From: Craspedostauros australis
Lineage: Eukaryota > Bacillariophyta > Bacillariophyceae > Mastogloiales > Achnanthaceae
Assembly: GCA_026770025.1 (NCBI GenBank)
Contig: JAMXDE010000008.1
Location: 1,488,001 to 1,552,000, forward strand
DNA: 64,000 nucleotides
Reading direction: 5' to 3'
Below are positions 21,401-30,569 of the stretch, piece after piece; positions within the stretch are counted from its first letter, which is position 1; the number at the start of each line of letters is the position of its first letter. Position numbers and translations under genes: made by a program. The notes below the pieces were generated by a model, which saw only the letters and a list, made by a program, of their open reading frames with translations, had not been told where the DNA came from and did no database searches.

Positions 21401-22669
21401 CTCGATGACCTCGTTGTTGTGAGGATCAGTGTCCTGTCGGATGGCACCAAGCAACATGAAGCTGTCCAGGTCAGGATCGGCGATCAATGTTGCAAGGAGC
21501 TCCAGTCCAGCAGATGATGACCACTGCAAGTCATCGAGGAACAGGTACACAGGCTTGGTCGGTGTGGAGATGGCCTTCATGAACTGGATGAAGATGTATT
21601 GGAGCCGATTCCATGCGTTTTGCGAGCTTCCGGCTGATGATTGGCCGTGCGCAATGGATCGCTGCGTGCTTGACATGACGGATGGTGAGATTGACATAGA
21701 TCTGGATACCACGGATGCTTGATCATCCGATGGAGAGGGTATGATCGATTGCGAGATGACGGATGGAGTTGTTGTTGTGGTGTTGCCGTCGGTCAAGAGG
21801 ATGGAGAGCGATGGCACCAACGCAGTCAAACCCGACAGCTCGAGTCGGAATCCCGTGCCTCTTCCTGTGCTTGATCTGTTGGTGTTGACACTATCGCCGC
21901 TATTCGCGTGAGTGTAGGTACCAGGGTGTGTGATGTTGTCTGGTTTGGTACCATCATTGCTGCCACCGTTCCGTGTACCGCTGGTTCCTGTTTGACGACC
22001 ACTGAATGCAGTACCAATCAGCGACCGCATTCGATCCAGCTCTTCCGGTGGTCCGTGCTTGAGTTGCGTCGCCAGATCATCGAGAGCTTGGATGATGCCA
22101 GAGAAGGGCTCGCTGCCGCCTGTTCCTTCATCGTACTTCCCGCGCAGCACATAGCAGCATGAGCAGCATGCGTCGTTGATGAACTGCTCCACCATACATG
22201 ACTTGCCCGTTCCGCTTGTTCCCCACACGAGCACCGCTGGATAGATGGGTGGTCGTTGTTGGTGGCCATCGCCATTCTTTTGTTGCGAGCCATTGCTCTT
22301 GATGATCGTAGTCTGGATGGACTTGAGCTTGCGCAGTTCTGCTGTCCTTCCGAAGAATGCTTGGTCGGTTGTTCCCTCTGCCGGCTCTGTTGCGGCTGCC
22401 GATGCGTTGTTGATGCTTGTACGTGCAGAGAGGGATGAATCGTGTTGGTGGTGGAGCTTCGCCGCGTGGTTGTTGTTGTTTCCACCAAGAGCACCATCGC
22501 CGTCGGTTCCGCGAATGCTGCTGCGGAGGTTGGCGGAGTTGGGCTGGTATGTGGACGGCAGATCGACTGCATTCTGCTCCTCCTCGGTGTATCCATCATC
22601 GTAGAACTCGCGTCCGGACGTGAGGACATCGAAAGCAGCGACAGTCTGGGATGGTCTGATGGGCTTCAT
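18464..22669 (-). CDS. STAND-type AAA_16 ATPase with TPR-like C-terminal half, copy A
   Basis: Intron-free frame of 1401 residues from the ATG at 22669. Order: disordered Asn/Ser/His-rich leader; FFGRTAELRKL (from ~105), the usual entry to an AAA_16 domain; Walker A WGTSGTGKS (149-157); a variable Asn/Gly/Thr-rich insert near 215-270; Walker B YLFLDDLQWSS (~372-385); a winged-helix-like stretch; Asp- and His-rich inserts; then, from about residue 800, a long all-helical TPR-like region. This layout (MalT/LuxR-like predicted ATPase plus helical sensor) defines STAND switches, which bind ATP and oligomerise or release an effector on sensing a ligand. No C-terminal cyclase, kinase or DNA-binding domain is present, unlike some relatives. 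A 12-base minisatellite encodes DHQ(D/G) repeats near 20374-20430. Closely related copies B and C follow at 36262 and 42214. Ligand and output are unknown. Confidence 0.87.
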   Translation of the reverse strand: MKPIRPSQTVAAFDVLTSGREFYDDGYTEEEQNAVDLPSTYQPNSANLRSSIRGTDGDGALGGNNNNHAAKLHHQHDSSLSARTSINNASAAATEPAEGTTDQAFFGRTAELRKLKSIQTTIIKSNGSQQKNGDGHQQRPPIYPAVLVWGTSGTGKSCMVEQFINDACCSCCYVLRGKYDEGTGGSEPFSGIIQALDDLATQLKHGPPEELDRMRSLIGTAFSGRQTGTSGTRNGGSNDGTKPDNITHPGTYTHANSGDSVNTNRSSTGRGTGFRLELSGLTALVPSLSILLTDGNTTTTTPSVISQSIIPSPSDDQASVVSRSMSISPSVMSSTQRSIAHGQSSAGSSQNAWNRLQYIFIQFMKAISTPTKPVYLFLDDLQWSSSAGLELLATLIADPDLDSFMLLGAIRQDTDPHNNEVIELQADAALRTSFLDRLVSHDDTVDKDTMGGHGNDGRSSEAGRIVSDQNQQNQGQEQSQQQSQQRPHLEQITIANLSLDDTAHWLSDMFDRPQDDPDLLVLTKKLYKKTHGNVFFTLQAIEELKCKNIIVFSRITFMWEWNLPTKNKNKNRNTNTNTRVGFGTTSAFGDGQDDGDGDGDDDEDDDHDLPISDNIVAAIESQLKQLSDDVQHVLSVASYIRARFDLSTLHKVLDRERAHASSSVSASAWTQSKVMSILQQAITERLIIKSTTAKHRYQFAHDRIQQAAYGLIPYGEVRDKLRVRIGHCLLDLYTQAQEIDHTGLGIDHQDAHQDAHQGDHQGDHQGSPEGGKANVEPLQMEDPQEYSKIDYSTQYHPHSPQQDDTLLFVAADHLNSVQTKDHMFSVAMNLRVGEKALQMAALASAASYLHKASNSLKRVRNPWDDHYNVALRLCQVRTEVELSLGRFEVGYKLGNEVIDRAMTLDEKLQTYLLMARALGRENKHAESLSLSMNVLHMLHVFPRRFYPLHILRDMLKIKSYVKRHTDEEILGLPLMDNYRMDVAMQIGCELGHRSIMVDDPISWMVQTCKLVKMTIKYGICEASVIGFNGFGMLFGDVMGDYASAMRCTNITQRMQDMIHSDTFVGLVNIGAIEYVYRYSLPKEEIDQLVLQAHYRSMQAGDFELGLRMLQCRFGALYFQDCTLEELRESVNHTLQQSRMYRVASMDEVSHSYLRLANSLSGVEKVDWARIEVQSMRDLENDPPEPSQQYELKLDSFTVACVAYYGEQYEAAYRLMRIFRNVGDNNEAYIVRQDRFYMTGLTASAMYRKTKKRMYRRKLRAQLTTLQDIVQKKGNGLRLCKLLLEAEDRSLSDNKGDPRLIHKVLGAYETAIQVALEESSIQIVALGYELAAEHLIRSKEQAGAKHRRNNGDARHPNGVVSDDTIKQYLEQALKHYHAWGCLLKVDLIRQSRPRYVKSWHPT
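20374..20430. repeat. 12-base minisatellite inside ATPase copy A
   Basis: Two GATGATCACCTT-type and two GATGAGCATCTT-type units in tandem encode the DAHQ/GDHQ repeats. Copy C (about 44136-44167) has one of each and copy B (about 38184-38205) has only one unit, so the unit number differs between the paralogues while the frame is kept. Confidence 0.85.
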
Positions 22670-23043
22670 TGTTCAATCTGCGTCTGTTGTCTTTGTGGCA
22701 ATGCAGGTCCACGTTGGTTGATACTCCTGAGACCGAATTGGACGGAAGGCGAGGGTGCTGCCTGTACGATTTCTGGGGTGCTGATCGGCGCTTCCTGAGA
22801 TGGGAAGTCGTGGCTGTGGGCACCAACAATGATTCGTGACTGTGTTTGTGGCGGTTGCCTTTCCCTCAGTGTCGCATTCGATGCGCTTTGCTGTGGATTG
22901 GTGGTGCGAGGGACTCATTTTGTCAGCGGAACTGATCAATGTGAAGGAAGGCGTTCCTGTCCTTACGACAAAGAAAAAAAAAGCGGCTTGGGCAGGCACA
23001 AGAACAGTGTCCAAACGTTATTCGTGTTCTGCTGTGAATGCCA
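22670..23043. other. Upstream region of ATPase copy A, shared in part with copy B
   Basis: The ~80 bases next to the ATG and a block containing GATACTCCTGAGACCGAAT are nearly the same as sequence upstream of copy B (40459-40985), with about 140 extra bases in B. The similarity fades at the left end of the transposon at 23044. An A9 run lies at 22974-22982. Confidence 0.65.
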
Positions 23044-23385
23044 GGAACACCCAACATTTTGTCCGATTTTCATTTTTCTAGCTCGTGACTTAATATAACG
23101 GGACTCAATACACGGCGTTGAGACAGAAAAGTGAATCAGCCGAAATCCCAAAAAGCATACTTAGGGTTACGCTATTTTACTTCAATTGTGGTTCGTTCAC
23201 GCTCATCAAGAGAGACCGGACAAAACCGGAGAAACTAGGTCAGACCGGACAGACCGGACAAAATGACCGGACAAAACGGACAGACCGGACAAAACGACCG
23301 GACAAACCGGACAAAATGACCGGACAGACCGGACAAAACGGCCGGACAAAATTAACGAACTTAGCGGACACTGTTAACGGACAGT
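23044..23385. repeat. Left terminal inverted repeat with GACCGGACA minisatellite
   Basis: The outer ~170 bases pair with the right end. The inner part, 23217-23350, is an array of about thirteen GACCGGACA, GACCGGACAAAA and related units. It is followed by a GTTAACGGACAGTGTACC segment. Confidence 0.8.
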
Positions 23386-23725
23386 GTACCCAAACCTGCA
23401 CTGAAGGTCGGCGCGGCAACGTGCGATGGATCAAATGGGAGCAACATTGCGAGTGTCTGGGTTGAGCGTGGAGGACTACCTCCGGCAAGTATTTTTGGTT
23501 GATGCGATTAGTATGTGGAAAGTAGATAGCAAAAGCTGTGAAGAGTGATGCTGGTTCTTAATGTTTCGTACTCCATTCTGAGACACTTTGCTCAAGTTCA
23601 ATACGCTCTACTCAATTGAGGGTTGCCGTGCTTGGTTTCAAGATAGAAAATAAGCTTGAGTTGTCGCACTTCCTGGTAGATGTGTTCTTTGAATTTGTGT
23701 TTTCCAAATTGCACATATATACTGG

Positions 23726-24061
23726 TCAGGTTTGCTGCAACTCTGATGGTGTCACCTCCGTTTGTTCAACTTCTAGGATGTCTTGTTGGAGGAGCATACT
23801 TGCAGTGGACATGTTGAGCACCAAGCCTCCACAAGAATTCATTGCTTCTCTTGGGTGTATGCATCTATCATGTTCCAATGAGGCCAATTCCACCATGGGA
23901 TGCAACTCTTTCTTGCCCAACTGTTTCCAATGATCGCGAAGGTGAGCTTCAAACTGGCTGAGCACAACATCAACAAATTCAGCCATGTGGAAGCAGCATG
24001 TGTCCCACACTTCTGCAGCAGATAACTCTTCTTCAGTCATTGGCAAGACACCATCTAGCAA
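23726..24061 (-). other. Open frame inside the DNA transposon, unassigned
   Basis: 112 codons, plausible protein composition (MTEEELSAAEVWDTCCFHM near the start, then helical segments with HLRDHWKQLG). It runs opposite to the transposase. Autonomous Harbinger elements often encode a second, Myb/SANT-type protein; this frame has no clear SANT signature, so it may be a fragment of that protein or of captured host sequence. Confidence 0.35.
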
Positions 24062-25120
24062 GTCCTGTAGAATGATGAATTTTGCTTTGCTAGCCTTTCA
24101 CTTGATACAACCCTCTCTTCTTGACATGGTGGGGATGTTTGGAGTATACTGTGGTGTTTGTGCTATGTCTTGACCACTCCTTTCTTGTTGATTCTGTGGA
24201 ACAATGATGATTTCACTCAGGATTTGGCTTCTGTGCGATTCTTCAAGCTTGGTATGATGCCTGGCTGTCTGAGTTCCTGAGAGATGAAACGAGAGAGCTT
24301 GCCCCAAACATTCAAGAAGAATGAACTGTTGCAAAAATTCAAGCTTGTCCATCCACGGATGCAGGAGCAGCAAGAAGCATTCTCCAATTGGACTGCTTGA
24401 TGTGTTGTGCCAAGAATAGACAAAGAACAGACCAAGTTGCCAAGTACCTGCAGCAAACATAGAACACAATGACAAAACAGTGATACAACCAAAGTGAGGA
24501 CAACAGAATGCAGCAAGAGAAAGATCACAAATCAAACTTCATTTGTTCTTGCCCTTTCTTGTCATGATGACAGTGCCTGCCTCAAGGTACGCAACCACAG
24601 GAACAGCATCATCAATGTCTTGGACTTCTCTCACTATGGTGATCCACAATCATGATCCATCTATCCCACTTGTGCTGCAAAATTCCACAACACTTTGGCT
24701 ATGACAGGACTTGCACTCCACATACTCTGATGTCTTCCTTGCATTGGATGACAATGATTGGAGTCCTGTGGAAAATACCCTCAAGAATGAATATTTCTGA
24801 CACAGACTTTCTATGTTGAAACTTCTTTTTTCTTGACTCAATGCTTGCACATTGCAACAGCATCAATCTCACAACCAAGAACACAGCGATGATATTGACA
24901 AATCCTCAAGTAGGGAAGATCAACCAAAATGCACCAAACATATTGGCAATTTCACACCTAATGGAGAGAATACCAATGACAACAAAGCCAGAAGCATTGC
25001 CACCACATCACATCAACAGAAGCCACACATACCCTCTGTACAAATGTTTGTTGTTTAACCATTGGGTGTCCTGGAACAAGGCTTTATTGCTGAACTGGTC
25101 TTTGCCCTTTGTTTCTTGAC

Positions 25121-25957
25121 ATGACAATGGATCAAAGAAATACCATGTTCCAATCTCACTATGCATCTTGTCCGGAAACTATTTCAGGTATTTGGGATGA
25201 CATGCACACAACCACTACTTCCGCAGCAAAGATATCACAATATGACAACACTGGAAGAGGCTTCTGAATGTTCCTTGCAGTTCTATGCTTTCTATGGACC
25301 TATCCAAAGAATGCCAACATCCTTGATGCAGCATATGGGATATTTTGATAGTATGCAATATGGAGTCATCTATGGTGCTGGATCAAAATGATTGCAGCAA
25401 TGAAAGCTGACATGATTGTTTGGCCAAGCTCATTGAATGATCAAGAGGGAACAGCTTTCATTGCCACAGTTGACAGCACAGATTTTCATGTATGGGAGCA
25501 GAAACACTCAACACTCAACACAGATCTGGCATGGGGCTCGAAGAAGTTCAACCACGGTGCTCTCAAATACGAGATCGCAATCATTGTGTGCCACTCAAAG
25601 TGTGTTGGGATCCACGGGCTCCACCAAGGAGGTAAACATGACTTGACTATTTGTTGTAAAGAATTGTTGCATCAGATCACAGGCGGAAAAGTCATCATTG
25701 CTGATCGTGGGCACAGGACGAGTCGTATGGAAAAAGAATATGATGTGAACACCAAATGAGCTCGATGGGCCAGAAATTGAAAACTTCAAGAGCAGAGCAC
25801 GGTTGCATCATGAGACCTTCAATGAGAGACTGGAGTTCTTCAGCGTGCTGGAGATCACTTTTTGCATGGCACAGAAAAGCAGAAGCATGTGTTTGAAGCC
25901 ATTTGTGTCATTGTGCAATACCATCAGGATGATGGAGCAGAACTCTTTGAGATTTGA
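25121..25957 (+). pseudogene. Decayed DDE_4-type transposase
   Basis: Pieces in shifting frames line up with the standard order of a DDE_4 transposase. At 25121 a frame starting MTMDQRNTMFQSHY continues to a SGIWDDMHTTTTSAAKIS helix. A second piece contains FLAVLCFLWTYPKNANILDA, matching the helix-turn-helix part. The catalytic core starts near 25388: IVWPSSLNDQEGTAFIATVD holds the first Asp (VDSTDFHVWE), KFNHGALKYEIAI follows, and GKVIIADRGH holds the second Asp. The last part has the HETFNERLEFF motif with the Glu, and the end VQYHQDDGAELFEI is followed by a TGA at 25955-25957, the canonical C-terminus. At least three frame changes or stops interrupt it, so it is inactive as read. Acidic triad residues are all still present. 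Confidence 0.8.
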
Positions 25958-26149
25958 TGTCATACCACAAAACAGTAATAAGAACAACACACATAACACA
26001 ATAGAACTGGACATTTGCATTGGCATGATGCCATACTTCAGTGCGAAGCTGGCTTGTTGTCTTGTTTCACTGATCTGTTCTTGTGGTTTGGGTTGGCTTG
26101 CGTCACTCCGTGCGAAGTAGTTTTGTCTGTTTCTTCACGATCCAAATGT

Positions 26150-26444
26150 CCGTTATATTCGATTAACCGTCCGTTAAATAGTTCGATAAATTCTTGAGTT
26201 TTGTCCGGTCTGTCCGGTTTGTCCGGTCTGTCCGGTCTGTCCGGTCTGACCAAGTTTCTCCGCTTTTGTCCGGTCTCTCTCTTGCCTGGACCAACGACAA
26301 TTAAATAGAAATAGCGTAACCCTATCTACGATTTTCAGGATTTCAGGCGATTCACTTTTCTGTCTCAACGCAGTGTATTAAGTCCCGGTAAATTAGATCA
26401 CGAGCTAGAAAAGTGAAAATCGGACAAAATGTTGGGTGTTCCAG
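26150..26444. repeat. Right terminal inverted repeat
   Basis: Inverted copy of 23044-23385, with a shorter GTCCGGTCT array at about 26200-26275 and the outermost GGGTGTTCC at 26436-26444. Confidence 0.8.
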
Positions 26445-27307
26445 AGGGCGAGGCAATTTACGATTTTGTCACATTTGGACGAGAACAACAGAAACAAAAA
26501 CCGAAGAGAGCGAATTGAAGTTCAATTAAGCACAGCCTAATTCCATCTTAGTTGAAGTTCATCTAAAGAACGGACTACATTCCACTTAGTGTGTTCCTTG
26601 TCTCACCATGAATTTGTTATTGGCGCGTCAATTTTGGCGCGAAACCTCCCACCAACAAATACGGAACAATCCCTCCTTTACCTCCTTCTCCCACTATCAC
26701 TCATGAATTACTGCTGACTCAAACCTTACTTGAGTCAATGGGATCAATACACTCCGGGAACTATGCTCCTCTGAGATATCGTGTCGCATCTAACTCTGAT
26801 TCCATTATCAGCTATGCTAGCTGACAACCCTGCACGACAGTGGCAAGGAGAACTTCCCTGCTTCAACATGAGCAGGGAATCTAACACCGATTCCCGTCGC
26901 CTGACAACCTGTGTTCTCGAAACACAACCTCAACCAAGATGTCAAGCCATTGTACTCGAGCATAGAATGACTACCACAGATAGCAGAGAGAGAGAGAGAA
27001 TGAGAGAGGAAGAGATCATCCTTTCTCAACACTGGACCTCTTATGGTCAGTGCAGAGCCACACTATCCAACTGAGAGTTGCAGATGGTTGGATCCGGCAT
27101 GGGATCCAAATCATCATGTGACCGCGGATGGAATCCAGCATTGGATTCCATCCACCCATAAGATAACATATATAGAACCATGTGACAAACACAAAATGAC
27201 AACAGAAGATTTATGCGGAACTACAGTCGCGCATTGTCTTGTGAAAATGGCTGTCGGTTTGCAACATCTTGTCACATCTTGTCATGCACATGTGTGACCA
27301 TGTGGCT
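26445..27307. other. Non-coding stretch between two mobile elements, with a perfect hairpin
   Basis: No gene supported. 27126-27153 is a perfect inverted repeat: GGATGGAATCC, six-base loop, GGATTCCATCC. A short GAGAGA run lies near 26986-27010. Confidence 0.5.
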
Positions 27308-27986
27308 GGGACACCCGGCAAAAAGCAGCGGAGACGGAAACTCGACTAGTACGACTAATTCGACATCCAAAACCGATTTTGTCACCAGACACAAGAAAGC
27401 CGCAATTGACATTCCGCGATTGGCGAAGAACGAACCTCCTTTCGAAGAACTTAGTGAGGCATCCTGTTGGTCCTACTTCGGACAAATACAACGAGGCATC
27501 GATGCCGCTGGCCCAAATGACCGAGTCCCGTCAATACCGATGACAATCAGCGCCTAAATCTAAATAAGTCGAATGACGACTTTTTATTTCGAATGACGTC
27601 TAAGTAAATCTAGTGACGACTATTTATTTCGAATGACGTCTAAATATATCTAATGACGACTATTTATTTCTAATGACGTCTAAATAAATCTAATGACGTC
27701 TATTTAATTCGAATGACGTCTAAATAAATCAGGGGTTTGGTGTTGGCACGATTGCTCGGGATTTAACCAAGGCAAACTTAGCGAAGGTCATTCTCGGAGT
27801 TTCTGCCCATGTGTCCCATAAATGAAATTGGCGTCTGTGACCCGCAAAGAGTTCCCGAGAACACTAGTTTGAATCAAGAACTTTCTTCTCGGGAAAACAG
27901 TTGTCATCGCCAATACAGAAAGCTCTGATTGGCTGGGTCAGTCATCTCCAATATCGACTAATTCGACCCATTTTGCCGGGTGTCCC
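27308..27986. mobile_element. MITE-like element with 16-bp perfect terminal inverted repeats
   Basis: GGGACACCCGGCAAAA at 27308-27323 is exactly mirrored by TTTTGCCGGGTGTCCC at 27971-27986. Just inside each end is CGACTAATTCGAC in the same orientation. The 679 bases code for no transposase. The core is a tandem array with 40-base period. No target-site duplication is obvious. It is therefore best described as a non-autonomous DNA transposon whose family I cannot name. Confidence 0.75.
27561..27730. repeat. Four-copy 40-base tandem repeat with TGACGT boxes
   Basis: Units at 27561, 27601, 27641 and 27681, plus a 10-base start of a fifth. Each unit is made of two 20-base halves, roughly TAAATAAATCTAATGACGAC and TATTTATTTCGAATGACGTC. 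TGACGT occurs at 27594, 27634, 27674, 27694 and 27714, and the variant TGACGA at 27574, 27614 and 27654. TGACGT is the core of cAMP/CO2-responsive bZIP sites known from diatom carbonic anhydrase promoters. Confidence 0.9.
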
Positions 27987-29429
27987 TGTTCACGGAAGGT
28001 CGATCCACGAACAAAAGTGAGAAACGATTGGAAATTGTCGTTTCACAAACGGCAAAGTCGCGATCGTTTCTGTCAACTTGCCAAAATCAACCGCTCCACA
28101 ACACACACAATTCTACACGTAGATGTAATTGTAATCCCAACTTCTAAATCATAACAACTACAATCAACATCAACTACTTCCTCATCAACTACAACTCTGA
28201 GTATCGTTTCTTCATCCTACATCTCAAACTGATCAACTCACAATGCAGACTATTCTAAATAACTAATAGCACAACTCAAGATCAGCACAACCAACCTATG
28301 TTGGAAATCCAGGGTGGTGGTGATAGTAGAAAGCTAATTGTTTGTTAGAATCTACTTCTCTGAACTGTGAGCTCTTCATTGCTCTCAACTTCAAAGTCTG
28401 ATCTCCTTCTGAGATCACCATGGGTCCCTCTGTTGGTTTAGCAGGCATCCATCTTGCACTCATCGCAAATTCATCATGGACATGCATGCCCCACCAAGTA
28501 CCCCATGTTCATGCACAAAAGCACGATGTCCTCCGCTGATAGTTTCGATGCCTTAGACATCGCCGAGTCGTAGGCATCACACAGATCGGTTCATTCAATC
28601 AGATCACAATCTTCCATTTGTCACGGGAACACCCTGGTTGGGAACTTATTCATGTCGAGATGTACATGTGAGTATATGCCGAGATGTACGTGTATATGTG
28701 CATCGTTCACCCGTTATTCTCTCATACGCACTTGGACGGTATAACTACATTCGTGTCGATAGTATGCTGTGATTCGTCAGAATTACAGCGGAAACGGAAC
28801 ACACGAAAATGAGCAGAATTTCTGGAGGAAATTTGCAATCGACGATTTCTGAGAGAATTAGAACATCGTCCGTCCATCCATCAATGGTACCAAGAGAATC
28901 TCGAGGTACTTCCCAACTAAACCTCAGATGACGATATCATCTGACAGACCACTGCATCACCAATGGAACGTGGCATCTGGAAAGCAGAAGGACGCCTACT
29001 GACGTCAACAGGATGTCATCGTGTCATCACGTCGACATCTGTCTCCAAGTCAGAGCAGGAGGCGAAGATCCGATGACCGAAGGGGATCAGCATCATGGAT
29101 ACAGAAGGTGAACTTCAAATGGTAAGTACTCATGGAGTAGGAACCAGTACTGAACGAACGGAGTGTCGAATGCGGAGTACGCTTTGAACATGTAATATCG
29201 CGTAGCACGAAGCACGCGATGCTGAGATAGAGAGAGAGAGAATACAGAGAGGAGCGAGAGAGCATCTCGCGTACCGACTCATAGTCGGACGACCGAATCT
29301 ACAAGACCAATTGAAGTGCCAAGAGCATCGGGCAAGAGAACGGGCGTACACAGAGAGGATCGGAGTAGCCAAGAAATGAAATAGCAAACGAACAACTATC
29401 AACCAACACCACCCTCCACGATCGTAGGC
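27987..29429. other. Region between the MITE and the recognisable part of the LINE
   Basis: No intact gene. A 63-codon minus frame at 28296-28487 ends YYHHHPGFPT and may be a fragment of an unknown coding region. The last several hundred bases probably belong to the LINE 5' end, but I cannot place that boundary. A GA-rich microsatellite lies at about 29226-29245. Confidence 0.4.
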
Positions 29430-29564
29430 TACCAATCACGGAACTTGCCAACAAGGGTTCACAGACGTTGACAGCACAGTGGAGATCATCAACCAGAGTT
29501 TCCGAAGAACCAACAGCAACATCAGGGTAGGAGGGAAGATCAAAAACATCATTCAAGTCAGTGA

Positions 29565-30569
29565 CGAGACCAGGGAGAAATACAAGGACGGCAAAGGCAC
29601 TGGACGGTACAACCGTGGCGAGCAGTGAAGCTGGAGGTCGAACGATCCCAGGCATATGCTGCAGTGGAAGCGGTGACCAACCTGTTCAACACCAAAGACG
29701 AAAGGCCGGGAGCCACCAACTTCCGGTTTTTGCCCGACAAGAAGTACGAGCAACTGTCCCAAAAGAAGAGTGAATTCCTCGACGGACTGGTGGCGAAACA
29801 TCAAGCCATCCTATCGGTGATAGAGTACTCCGACTCTGACGGTGTGCTACACCTTGACAAGAAAGTCAAAGGTAACGACAGCCACTCCATCACCCTCCGG
29901 AAACTCATCCTGAGAGAAACAAACGACGAAGGGAAACGAATCGTCCACAGTGTAGACAGGGCGAGAGGCACGGACGACCAAATCGTCGCACACTCATTCC
30001 CAGAGTACCTCGAGGAAGCCAAGCACTTCATGAGTCTCCTGCCGGCCATCTCCAGGCACAAAGTTGGACCCAAGGCAGAGAAATGGTTCAGCCTGGAAGT
30101 GTGGATAGCGAGTCTCAACATAGTGTACGACCCGGAGACAAACGACTACACATCCCCGGATACCCACAACCTCGAGGACATCGCCGACGAGGAATTCCCA
30201 GCCAGCGAAATCATCACAAACATCCCAGAGATGATGCCCACCAACCACCGACCCGCCGCCTTGGACAACCGCAGCCTGTTCAACCCCAACTCAACGATCG
30301 GCACCGCCAACAAGTCGATGGACTCAGCATACACAGCTGTGCCCAACCCAACTGCGGACGACGAGAGCGACGACGGCTCCAAAACTCCAAGCCACAACCC
30401 CCAAAACGCCACCAATCCGGAAAGCATCCTGCGCGCCGGCGCCAACACCAAATACAACCAGACTCAGACAAGGGAGGCACAGCTGTTGGCACAAGTGCAG
30501 GCGCTCCGTCAAGAACTGGGCAAACCCCACGGCGATCCTCCGCCGCCGAATGGAGGCCAGTCGCCATGA
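29565..30569 (+). pseudogene. LINE ORF1 (nucleic-acid-binding protein)
   Basis: Open from just after a stop at 29562 to the TGA at 30567-30569, about 334 codons, with no in-frame ATG in the first half. The upstream sequence in another frame (IIQVSDETREKYKDGKGTGR, ending at about 29624) reads like the missing start, which points to a frameshift near 29624. The body has charged helical segments, then a Asn/Pro/Asp-rich part and a C-terminal coiled-coil-like stretch LLAQVQALRQELGK. No zinc knuckle is visible. It corresponds in place to ORF1 of other LINEs; the function is inferred. Confidence 0.65.

Larger units (their letters stand above)
23044..26444 (+). mobile_element. DDE_4 (Harbinger/ISL2EU-like) DNA transposon with long terminal inverted repeats
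   Basis: The two ends are inverted copies of one another: GGAACACCCAACATTTTGTC begins at 23044 and its complement ends at 26444. Similarity continues inward for about 300-340 bases through blocks such as GTTGAGACAGAAAAGTGAAT and AGGGTTACGCTATTT, then an array of GACCGGACA-type units. Inside is a decayed transposase on plus (25121-25957) and an unassigned minus-strand frame (23726-24061). The element is about 3.4 kb and its two ends differ at perhaps one base in ten, so it is not a recent arrival. No clear target-site duplication is visible (left flank CCA, right flank AGA). It lies in what would be the upstream region of ATPase copy A. Confidence 0.8.

Noticed and set aside
23217-23350. Regular short repeats that could suggest a CRISPR array
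   Set aside because: Units are contiguous 9-12 base minisatellite copies without unique spacers, and they lie in the terminal repeat of a eukaryotic DNA transposon.
28290-28500. TGTTGG start resembling the edge of a long terminal repeat
   Set aside because: No second copy in direct orientation and no capsid or integrase sequence in the window, so an LTR element is not supported.
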